From: JBEKHI01 sp050012355 | GTDB lineage: Bacteria; Actinomycetota; Actinomycetes; Streptosporangiales; Streptosporangiaceae | Direction of reading: 5' to 3' | DNA length: 11,666 nt | Assembly (NCBI GenBank): GCA_050012355.1 | Contig: JBEKHI010000274.1 | Span: forward strand, 1 to 11,666 | In this document: positions 5,609 through 11,666 of the stretch, in pieces | How the letters are laid out: the number at the start of each line of letters is the position of its first letter | Position numbering within the stretch: position 1 is the stretch's first letter | Translations under genes and position numbers: made by a program | Notes under the pieces: generated by a model | Databases searched by the model: none | What the model saw: the letters and a program-made list of their open reading frames with translations, nothing else | Told to the model about the DNA's origin: nothing

Positions 5609-7057
5609 GTGCCTGCTCAACCCGACCTTCCCGGGAAGCAGGCGGCCGGCTCGCTGGCGGACGCGGACGAGCCCCGGCTGGCCCAGTCGTTCCACCTGCG
5701 GGACCTGGTGCCGCTGTCGGTATCGAGCGTGGGACCGATGTTCTCGGTGGCTGCCACCGGCGGGGTTATGGCCGCCGAGGCCGGCTGGTGGACCCTGCCG
5801 GCGATCGCGATCCTGGCCGTTCCCTTCATTATCTCCAGCTTTGTATTCCGGCTGCTGAACCAGCACTTCCCGCACGCTGGCGCCTCCTACCACTGGTCGG
5901 CCAGGATCATCGGGCGCGGAGTGTCTCGCTACCAGGCGTGGATCCTGATTCTCGCCTACTTCTTCTCGATCCCGCCGATCGCCATCCCCGCCAGCTCCTA
6001 CACCCTGTCCCTGATCGCGCCGGGCTACCACGCACCGGCGGTGGTCCAGATGGGGGTGACCCTGTTCTGGATCGGCTTCGCCGCGGTGCCGCTGCTGTGC
6101 GGCGGGCGGCCCACGGCCCGGATCACCCAGGCGTTCTTTGCCCTCGAGATGGTCTCCCTCGTCGCCTTCGGTGTCGTCGGGGCGCTGAGCTGGCACCGGC
6201 TGTCGGTGCCTATCCACTTCGGGGCTCCGCCGATCGGGGGGATCCTCATCGTCGCCGTCGTCGCCGCCACCATCCTGGACGGCTGGGAGATCGACAGTTA
6301 CGCCGCCGAAGAGTCCAAGCGCCCGCGCGACCACCCCGGCGTAGGCGGCATCATCGGCGCGCTCGGCGCGCTGGTTTTCTACGGCATCTTGTACCCGCTC
6401 ATCCTGGGCGAGACGCCCCTGCACTTGCTGGCGAACTCCACCGACCCCCTCGCTGTCTGGTCACAGCGTCTGGTCCCCGGCGAACCATGGGTGATGCTGG
6501 TCCCCATCCTCGCGTCGACCGCGGGAGGGCTCTGGCTCACTAGCTTCATCCTGACCCGGGCGCTATACGCCATGGGCCGCGAGCGGCTCGTGCCCGCGGG
6601 CTTCGCCAAGCTCAACCGCCACCGCGTGCCGCACGTCGCGATCATCAGCTCCCTTGGCCTGGCGGCCGTCGTCTGCGCCCTGCAGCTGTTCGTGTCCTCG
6701 CTCGGATCGTTCTTCGACCTAGTCCTGTCGGCCGCCGGGTTCTTCTTGCTGGCCGAGTTCTTCCTGGACTCGGTGACCGGGGTGGTCTTCCTCAGCGTCG
6801 GCCACAAGCGGCTGCCCGACGCTCAGCTCAGGCCCCACGGGCACCCCGTCCTGCTGGCCGGAGCGCTGTTCTCCAGCGTTGTCATGGGTTCGCTGCTGGT
6901 GGCGTTCTTCATCTACGGTCCCGAGGCAATCGGTGGCGGGATCGACCAGACCCTCGCCGTTCTGCTCGGCCTGGGGTTCGCGTTCGCGTGGTGGACCAAG
7001 CGTCGTGCCGCCGCCCCGGTGGTCTTCGCCGGGCTCGATGCCCCGGTGGCGGAGTGA
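5609..7057 (+). CDS. APC superfamily amino acid permease
   Basis: This is a 482-residue polytopic membrane protein that should import an amino acid or related amine across the cytoplasmic membrane. After a polar N-terminus of about 32 residues, the first helix contains the unwound SSVGPMFSVAATGG segment (39-52). FPHAGASYHW (87-96) matches the P-AGG-Y-W element of APC permeases, and GWEIDSYAAEESKRP (225-239) matches their conserved cytoplasmic EE-K-P loop. Length and the spread of about 12 hydrophobic segments are normal. The GTG start is preceded by GGAGGGG (5598-5604). Substrate specificity cannot be assigned. An inverted repeat over the promoter suggests specific control. The co-directional secreted protease gene starts about 130 bp downstream, so peptide breakdown and uptake may be linked functionally. 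Confidence 0.92.
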   Translation: MPAQPDLPGKQAAGSLADADEPRLAQSFHLRDLVPLSVSSVGPMFSVAATGGVMAAEAGWWTLPAIAILAVPFIISSFVFRLLNQHFPHAGASYHWSARIIGRGVSRYQAWILILAYFFSIPPIAIPASSYTLSLIAPGYHAPAVVQMGVTLFWIGFAAVPLLCGGRPTARITQAFFALEMVSLVAFGVVGALSWHRLSVPIHFGAPPIGGILIVAVVAATILDGWEIDSYAAEESKRPRDHPGVGGIIGALGALVFYGILYPLILGETPLHLLANSTDPLAVWSQRLVPGEPWVMLVPILASTAGGLWLTSFILTRALYAMGRERLVPAGFAKLNRHRVPHVAIISSLGLAAVVCALQLFVSSLGSFFDLVLSAAGFFLLAEFFLDSVTGVVFLSVGHKRLPDAQLRPHGHPVLLAGALFSSVVMGSLLVAFFIYGPEAIGGGIDQTLAVLLGLGFAFAWWTKRRAAAPVVFAGLDAPVAE

Positions 7058-7174
7058 ACTGAAGAACGTCGCGAATTGGTCACAGATAGTCCCATGCGTC
7101 AACATTTCTCCGTATTTCTGCCATCACTAATGGGTGGAAGTGTCCGCCCCGGTGGGTGGACTGTGCGCGAGACT

Positions 7175-7187
7175 GGAGATCCTCTTG
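7175..7187 (+). promoter_or_regulatory. Ribosome binding site and TTG start chosen for the S53 protease
   Basis: GGAG at 7175-7178 lies 6 nt before an in-frame TTG at 7185. The alternative GTG codons at 7134, 7140 and 7152 have little or no ribosome-site sequence, and starting there would add 11-17 unneeded residues before the signal peptide. Confidence 0.55.
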
Positions 7188-9212
7188 AGTTGTGCAGGTG
7201 TCCCGCTCGCCCGGAGGCATCCGGCGCGGCGCCGCTCCGCCCGGCTGGCCGCTTCGGTGCTGGCCGTGTCCGCGCTGGTGCTCGGCGGCGCGAGCGCCTC
7301 GCAGGCCGCCGCCTCGCAGGCCGCCGTGGCCACGGCGGCTCGCACCGAGCTGCCCAGCCCCAACCTGTATGACATAGCGGGCCCGCCGCAGCCGCTGAGC
7401 CCGACGCAGCAGGTCAGCCTGCGGGTCTACCTGGCCGGGCAGCATGCGGCCGGGCTGGCGGCCGCCGCGCTGGCGGTGTCCACCCCGCGCACCAGCGGCT
7501 ACGCCCGCTACCTGACCCCGGCGCAGTACCGGCAGCGCTACGGCCCGACCGCCGGCCAGGTCCGCGCGGTCACCAGCTGGCTGACGGTCGCCGGGATGAA
7601 GATCACCGCCAGCACGGCGCACTACATCGCCGTCCAGGCCACGGTGGCCCAGGTCGACCAGGCGTTCGACACCCAGGTCGTCCAGTACGTCGCTAGCGCC
7701 ACCGTCGGCATCGTCGGCACGCTCTCGGTGCCCGCGGCGCTCGGCGCGGACGTGGCTACGGTGACCGGACTCGACCAGACCACGCCACCGAGTGACAACT
7801 CGCCGGCGGCACGAGCCGCGCGGCGGCAGCCGATCGCGCCCCGTACGGCTCCGGTGGCCAGTAGCACCGCCACCTATCAGTGCTCGCAGTACTGGGGCCA
7901 GCACACCGAGAAGATCCCCGCCGCCTACGGCCGCACCACCGCACCCACCCAGCTGTGCGGCTACACCCCCGCGCAGCTCCGCAAGGCCTACGGGATCACC
8001 GGGAGCCGCTACACCGGAAAGGGCGCCACGGTCGCGATCATCCTCGCGGAGGCGTGGCCCACCATGCTGAGCGACGCGAACCGGTTCTTCGCCAGCCAGC
8101 ACATCGCCGGGTTCGCCCCCGGCCAGTACACCGAGAACTTCGACAGCCAGTGGGCGTCGACCTGCGGTGTCCTGCAAAGCGAGCCTGGCGTCGGGCCGGA
8201 TCCGGAAGAGGCGCTTGACGTGGAGTCGGTGCATATCGCGGCACCGGCCGCGAAGGTCGTCCTCGTCGGCGCCGACTGCGACCCAACCGGCTTCGGCGAG
8301 TCCCCGCTCGCGTTGCAGGGGTACCTTGACGCGGCGACCCGGGTGGTCGACAGCCACCTGGCCGACGTGGTGTCCAACTCGTGGGACACCCCGGTCTCCA
8401 CCTACTCGCCCGCCGACGTGGCCGCCTGGAATCTCGTCTTCGAGCAGGGCGCCCTGGAGGGAATCGGCTTCGACTACGCCTCCGGTGACGGCGGCTCACT
8501 CGGCCCGGACGGCGGGCTGCCCACCAGCGCGATGTTCCCCTCGGCCGACCCGTGGGTGACCGGGGTGGGCGGCACCAGCCTGGCGATCGGCAAGAACGGC
8601 ACCGCCGTCGCCGACTACCCCTGGGGGGATAACGTCACGCAGGTCAACGGCAGCGGCACCGGGTACACCCCGTCGCTCCCTGGCACCTTCCAGGCTGGTT
8701 CGGGCGGGGGGCTCACCGCGTGGTTCGCCCAGCCTGGCTACCAGGCCTCGGTGGTGCCCGCCGCGCTGGCCACCGATGGCGGCAAGGTGCGCGCCCGGCG
8801 GGTGGTGCCCGACATCTCGGCCAACGCCGGAAGCAACATCCTGATCGGTTATACCGGCGCGGTGACCAACGGGGTCTACGCGGAGGTCCTCTGCGGCGGG
8901 ACCAGTGCCTCAACGCCGCTGATCGCCGGCCTTGAAGCGGACGCCATGCAGGCCGCCGGGCACCCGGTCGGCTTCGCTAACCCGGCGCTCTACCGGCTGT
9001 ACCGGAGCCCCGCCATCGGTGACGTGCCCGCGGTCAGCGCCCAGCATCCCCCCATACTGTTTGGCCAGTCCATCTATACCGACGGCAACAATAACCTCAC
9101 CATCCTCGGGGAGGATCAGCCGCCGCTCCAGTCCACCGCGGGCTATGACGACGTGACCGGCCTCGGCGCCGCGACGCCGTCGTTCGTCACCGCTTTCCCC
9201 AGGCGGAGTTAA
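7185..9212 (+). CDS. Secreted S53 family serine-carboxyl protease (sedolisin/kumamolisin type) with pro-domain
   Basis: This is a 675-residue preproprotease. Residues 1-41 form a signal peptide: an arginine-rich start with RRHPARRR, the hydrophobic core VLAVSALVLGGA and an ASA/SQA cleavage region. A pro-kumamolisin activation domain follows at about 55-210, including YARYLTPAQYRQRYGPT, then a linker and the catalytic domain from about 250. The S53 residues are all visible: E341 and D345 in PEEALDVE, the oxyanion D435 in YASGDGG, and the nucleophile S574 in GGTSASTP. YDDVTGLG (654-661) matches the C-terminal calcium site. Known members are acid-active, pepstatin-insensitive and self-maturing outside the cell. 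If the GTG at 7134 is used instead, 17 residues are added. The gene is convergent with the ABC permease gene, 9 bp apart, with no obvious terminator. Confidence 0.94.
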   Translation: MSCAGVPLARRHPARRRSARLAASVLAVSALVLGGASASQAAASQAAVATAARTELPSPNLYDIAGPPQPLSPTQQVSLRVYLAGQHAAGLAAAALAVSTPRTSGYARYLTPAQYRQRYGPTAGQVRAVTSWLTVAGMKITASTAHYIAVQATVAQVDQAFDTQVVQYVASATVGIVGTLSVPAALGADVATVTGLDQTTPPSDNSPAARAARRQPIAPRTAPVASSTATYQCSQYWGQHTEKIPAAYGRTTAPTQLCGYTPAQLRKAYGITGSRYTGKGATVAIILAEAWPTMLSDANRFFASQHIAGFAPGQYTENFDSQWASTCGVLQSEPGVGPDPEEALDVESVHIAAPAAKVVLVGADCDPTGFGESPLALQGYLDAATRVVDSHLADVVSNSWDTPVSTYSPADVAAWNLVFEQGALEGIGFDYASGDGGSLGPDGGLPTSAMFPSADPWVTGVGGTSLAIGKNGTAVADYPWGDNVTQVNGSGTGYTPSLPGTFQAGSGGGLTAWFAQPGYQASVVPAALATDGGKVRARRVVPDISANAGSNILIGYTGAVTNGVYAEVLCGGTSASTPLIAGLEADAMQAAGHPVGFANPALYRLYRSPAIGDVPAVSAQHPPILFGQSIYTDGNNNLTILGEDQPPLQSTAGYDDVTGLGAATPSFVTAFPRRS

Positions 9213-9221
9213 CCATGACCA

Positions 9222-9998
9222 CTACGAGACGCGGCGCGACAGCGGCACGAACAGCACCAGCAGCACCGCGCACCAGCCGAGCGTCGCCACCACCGGATGC
9301 GTGAGCGGCCACGCGCCACCGGGGGTCACCGATCCGAACAACGTGCGGCAGGCGGCGGTCGCCGCGCTCACCGGGTTCCAGTCGGCGATGGCGCGCAGCC
9401 ACCCGGGCATCCCCGTCGTCGGGACGAACACGTTGCTCACCATGGCCACCGGGAACACCAGCGTGCCGAGCTGCGCCGCGATGTCCTCACGCTTACACAG
9501 CCTGCCGAGCACGAACCCGGCCCTGGTCAGCGCGAAACGCAGCAGCAGCAACAGCCCGAACGCCGCGATCGCCCGTGGCACGCCATCGGTGGCACGCCAC
9601 CCGACCAGCAGCCCGACGCCCGCCATCCCCGCGAAGATCACCGCGTTGACCAGCAGGTCGGCGAGGGAACTGCCGAGCATCACGGCACCACGGGAGATCG
9701 GCATCGTGCCCAGCCGGTCGGTGATCCCGCTGCGACGGTCGCGGGCCGCCCCGACCATCGCTCCCATGATCCCGTTCACGGAGGTGGTCACGAACAGCCC
9801 CGGCATCAGGTAATTGCGGTAGTCGGGCACATCTATCGCGCTGCCGAACACGTACCCGAACACCAGCAGCATCAGCAGCGGCGCCCCGAGGGAGATCGCG
9901 ATCAGCGCCGGAGTGTTCTTGTACATCTGCAGCAGCCGCAGCGCCAGCGTCCACCCATCAGAAAACGGCCGCCGTACCGGGGCGCTGGGGGCCGTCAC
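9222..9998 (-). CDS. ABC-2 type transporter permease, DrrB-like
   Basis: This is a 258-residue membrane subunit with about six hydrophobic segments after a polar start. It fits the ABC-2/DrrB type of daunorubicin-resistance-like exporters: a first helix in LIAISLGAPLLMLLVFGYVFG, YLMPGLFVTTS, and the cytoplasmic motif DRRSGITDRLGTMPISR typical of the family. The late NPVSAATAACRTLFG segment also fits DrrB-type permeases. The GTG start overlaps the TGA of the ATPase gene as GTGA, with GGGAG upstream, so it is the second gene of a tightly coupled operon. The exporter probably works as two permeases with two ATPases. The cargo, drug or lipid-like, is unknown. It ends 9 bp from the convergent protease gene. 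Confidence 0.92.
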   Translation of the reverse strand: MTAPSAPVRRPFSDGWTLALRLLQMYKNTPALIAISLGAPLLMLLVFGYVFGSAIDVPDYRNYLMPGLFVTTSVNGIMGAMVGAARDRRSGITDRLGTMPISRGAVMLGSSLADLLVNAVIFAGMAGVGLLVGWRATDGVPRAIAAFGLLLLLRFALTRAGFVLGRLCKREDIAAQLGTLVFPVAMVSNVFVPTTGMPGWLRAIADWNPVSAATAACRTLFGSVTPGGAWPLTHPVVATLGWCAVLLVLFVPLSRRVS

Positions 9999-10906
9999 GC
10001 GGGGCTCCCGGTCAGCGCGAAGAACACCTCGTCGAGCGTTGGCTGCCGCAGCGCCACGTCGACCGCCTCGACCCCGGCCGCGTCCAGCGCCCGCACCACC
10101 TCGGGCAGCGTCACCGCGTCCCGCGTGACGGCCGACGCACCGGTATCGGACACCTCGGCCGCCGCACCGGTAACCGCCGTCAGCACCCTCGCCGCACCGG
10201 CCGCGTCGGAGGCCAGCACCTCGACGCGCACACCTATTTTCTCTTTTAGCCTGAACGACGGGCCCGAAGCCACCACGGCCCCGTGATCCACCACGGCGAT
10301 ATCGTTCGCGAGCTGGTCGGCTTCGTCCAGGTACTGGGTCGTGAGCAGCACGGTCACGCCGTCGCTCGCCAGCGATCTGACCAGGTCCCAGATCTGGTTC
10401 CGGCTGCGCGGGTCGAGCCCGGCCGTCGGCTCGTCCAGGAACAGCACCTCCGGCCTAGTCATCAGCGCCGCGAGCAGGTCCAGCCGGCGAATCATCCCGC
10501 CGGAGTACGTGCGCACGGGACGGTCGGCCGCGTCGTTAAGCGAAAATTGCTTGAGTAGTTCAGCGGTGCGCGCCCGCGCGCCCGCCGCGCCGATGTGACG
10601 GAGCCTGCCGATCATCATCAGGTTCTCCCGGCCGGTCAGGTCGATGTCGAGCGCGGCCGACTGCCCGCAGTACGCGATGCTGGCGCGCACCCGGTCGGGC
10701 TCGCGCAGCACGTCGAAGCCGGCCACCGTCGCCGCGCCGGCGTCGGGGGTCGTGAGGGTTGCGAGAATGCGGACCGCGGTGGTCTTGCCCGCGCCGTTCG
10801 GCCCGAGGAGGCCGCACACGGTCCCGCCGGGGACCGTCAGGTCAAGACCGCGCAGCGCCTCGGTGGCGCCGAATCGTTTCCGCAGGCCACTGGCCACTAT
10901 GGCCAT
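9995..10906 (-). CDS. ABC transporter ATP-binding protein, DrrA-like
   Basis: This is a 303-residue ATPase. Visible are Walker A GPNGAGKT (35-42), Q-loop Q82, signature YSGGM (134-138), Walker B VLFLDEP (154-160) and D-loop AGLD. The switch position reads TTQYLDEAD with glutamine where many ABC proteins have histidine, which is usual for the DrrA subgroup. The end, QPTLDEVFFALTG, is the DrrA-type C-terminal motif that couples to the permease. The ATG at 10906 is chosen because AGGAGG (10913-10918) lies 6 nt upstream. The longer GTG/ATG frame from 10951 would place that site inside the gene and begin at the presumed transcription start. It is followed by the permease with a 4-bp overlap. Control is probably by a repressor at 10957-10973. 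Confidence 0.94.
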   Translation of the reverse strand: MAIVASGLRKRFGATEALRGLDLTVPGGTVCGLLGPNGAGKTTAVRILATLTTPDAGAATVAGFDVLREPDRVRASIAYCGQSAALDIDLTGRENLMMIGRLRHIGAAGARARTAELLKQFSLNDAADRPVRTYSGGMIRRLDLLAALMTRPEVLFLDEPTAGLDPRSRNQIWDLVRSLASDGVTVLLTTQYLDEADQLANDIAVVDHGAVVASGPSFRLKEKIGVRVEVLASDAAGAARVLTAVTGAAAEVSDTGASAVTRDAVTLPEVVRALDAAGVEAVDVALRQPTLDEVFFALTGSPA

Positions 10907-10912
10907 GATCAG

Positions 10913-10918
10913 CCTCCT
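10913..10918 (-). promoter_or_regulatory. Ribosome binding site of the DrrA-like ATPase
   Basis: A perfect AGGAGG on the minus strand lies 6 nt before the ATG at 10906. This fixes the start within a frame that is open to 10951. Confidence 0.85.
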
Positions 10919-10925
10919 AAATTGA

Positions 10926-10939
10926 GTACGTTGTACGTT
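10926..10939 (-). repeat. Tandem 7-bp repeat GTACGTT x2 in the DrrAB leader
   Basis: On the plus strand GTACGTT is repeated head to tail (10926-10932, 10933-10939); on the transcribed strand it reads AACGTACAACGTAC. It lies between the presumed transcription start and the ribosome site and shares the ACGTAC core with the adjacent palindrome, so it may be a second binding site. Confidence 0.6.
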
Positions 10940-10952
10940 GTTATGCACCATG

Positions 10953-10980
10953 ATACTACGTACGACGTACGTACTGTCTA
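10953..10980 (-). promoter_or_regulatory. DrrAB operon promoter with a 17-bp palindromic operator in its spacer
   Basis: On the minus strand TAGACA (10975-10980) and TAGTAT (10953-10958) are separated by 16 bp. The inverted repeat TACGTAC-GAC-GTACGTA (10957-10973) fills the spacer and touches the -10, the classic layout of a steric repressor site. The protein that binds is not encoded beside the operon, unless it is the divergent STAND regulator or the TetR at 4094. An alternative -10 is TATCAT with a 19-bp spacer. Confidence 0.6.
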
Positions 10981-11037
10981 GGCGGCGGCACCGAATCGGC
11001 GCGAACTTGCCCGCGCCACGGCTGCCGTCCGCGGGTT

Positions 11038-11666
11038 ATGGTGGCCGTTGTGAAGCGGTCTGGGGTGGCCGATGCGGCGGGAAGCGTGCACGGCTTTCCG
11101 GTCGCGCTGACGAGTTTCGTGGGCCGGGGCGCCGCGGTGGACGAGATCGCCAGCCGGCTAGGCCAGTACCGGCTGGTGACGGTGACCGGACCGGGCGGCG
11201 CCGGGAAGACGCGACTGTCCGGCGAGGTGGCGAAACTGGTGGCCGGCCGGTTCGCTGACGGGGTGTGGCTGGCGGAGCTGGCCGCGGTCCGCGATCCGGC
11301 GCAGGTGCCGACCGCGGTAGCGGCGGCGCTGGGGATCCGTGACCTGCCCGCGGTGGCGGCGACCGACCGGCTGGTGCACGCGCTGGCCCGTCGGCAGCTC
11401 TTGCTGGTGCTGGACAACTGCGAGCACGTGATCGGTGCGGTGGCGGAGCTATGCGGCAGGCTGCTGCTCGGCGCCGATGATGTGCGGGTGCTGGCCACTA
11501 GCCGGGAGCCGTTGCGGACGACCGGGGAGGCGCGGTACCGGCTGGCACCGCTGACCCTGCCGGATCCGGGTAATCCGGCCGATCCTGACGGGTCGGAGGC
11601 GGTGGCGCTGTTCACGGACCGGGCCCGCGGGGCGGATGCGAGTTTCGCGCTCGACGACCAGACCGC
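11038..11666 (+). CDS. STAND-class NB-ARC ATPase transcriptional regulator, LuxR/AfsR-related (partial, N-terminal part)
   Basis: The frame opens at ATG 11038 and runs off the right edge (209 full codons). Seen in order are FPVALTSFVGR (the usual NB-ARC entry motif of this group), the P-loop TGPGGAGKTRL with K57, FADGVWLAELAAVRDP, Walker B LLLVLDNCEHV and the sensor ATSREPL. These match the large actinobacterial ATPase regulators that continue with TPR repeats and often a C-terminal LuxR helix-turn-helix. Only about 20 residues precede the NTPase, so there is no N-terminal SARP/BTAD domain. The DNA-binding domain, if any, would lie beyond the window. The upstream GCGGG is a weak ribosome site, and GTG codons at 11041, 11050 and 11065 are alternatives. 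It is divergent from the DrrAB operon with 131 bp between. Confidence 0.85.
   Translation, partial: MVAVVKRSGVADAAGSVHGFPVALTSFVGRGAAVDEIASRLGQYRLVTVTGPGGAGKTRLSGEVAKLVAGRFADGVWLAELAAVRDPAQVPTAVAAALGIRDLPAVAATDRLVHALARRQLLLVLDNCEHVIGAVAELCGRLLLGADDVRVLATSREPLRTTGEARYRLAPLTLPDPGNPADPDGSEAVALFTDRARGADASFALDDQT

Noticed and set aside
5465..6424. Open frame (319 codons) antisense to the APC permease
   Set aside because: The product is an Arg/Gly/Asp-rich polar string with no domain, explained by third-position GC bias of the permease gene.
5455..6543. Open frame (362 codons) on the plus strand overlapping the APC permease in another frame
   Set aside because: The permease frame has clear family motifs and hydrophobic segments, while this one is Arg/Pro/Gly-rich noise.
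7121..7133. CCAT-N5-ATGG inverted repeat between the permease and protease genes
   Set aside because: Four-bp arms are expected by chance, with no T-tract and no clear promoter alignment.
7080..8357. Long open frame (425 codons) antisense to the S53 protease
   Set aside because: Its translation is a low-complexity mix rich in Gly, Arg, Ala and Asp with no recognisable motif. It is the mirror of a well-supported gene in GC-rich DNA.
9213..9221. Bidirectional terminator between the convergent protease and ABC permease genes
   Set aside because: Only 9 bp separate the stops, and no stable stem-loop with a T-tract was visible there.

Overview
The window reads as chromosomal DNA from a high-GC actinobacterium. 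The evidence is strong GC bias at third codon positions, frequent GTG and TTG starts, a DUF574-type S-adenosylmethionine methyltransferase (a family largely confined to Actinomycetota), a DrrA/DrrB-type ABC exporter and the start of a large STAND-ATPase regulator. Eleven genes can be supported, two of them cut by the window edges. No RNA genes, insertion sequences, CRISPR arrays or phage genes were seen.

Layout. (1) 1-2100, minus strand: an isocitrate lyase/PEP mutase superfamily lyase followed, with an 8-bp overlap, by a succinate-semialdehyde-dehydrogenase-like aldehyde dehydrogenase whose C-terminus lies off the left edge. (2) 2244-3581, plus: a divergent MFS exporter. The shared intergenic region carries two identical-pattern palindromes, CTTAGN5CTAAG, 22 bp apart. 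(3) 3582-3773: a gene-free stretch with direct repeats, then a double GTACTAGTAC palindrome just upstream of (4) an SMR efflux pump (3774-4097) translationally coupled to a TetR regulator (4094-4627). (5) 4457-5431, minus: the DUF574 methyltransferase, whose frame runs 59 codons past the expected family end into the antisense of tetR. This looks like a one-base frameshift. (6) 5609-7057, plus: an APC amino-acid permease behind a promoter overlapped by an inverted repeat. (7) 7185-9212, plus: a secreted S53 (sedolisin/kumamolisin) protease with all catalytic residues. (8) 9222-10906, minus: a DrrAB-like ABC exporter operon with a 17-bp palindrome inside its promoter spacer. (9) 11038-end, plus: the N-terminal NTPase part of a STAND regulator.

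How it fits together. This is an accessory region rich in transport and efflux, built from small, independently controlled units. Three exporters (MFS, SMR, DrrAB) each sit behind a conspicuous palindromic operator, and only one of them (SMR) has its likely repressor next to it. The S53 protease beside the APC permease suggests extracellular peptide digestion with amino-acid uptake, but they need not be one operon. I did not find a clearly new multi-gene system. The most distinctive items are the three operator arrays, the GTAC-rich resemblance between the SMR and DrrAB operators, and the apparent frameshift in the methyltransferase.
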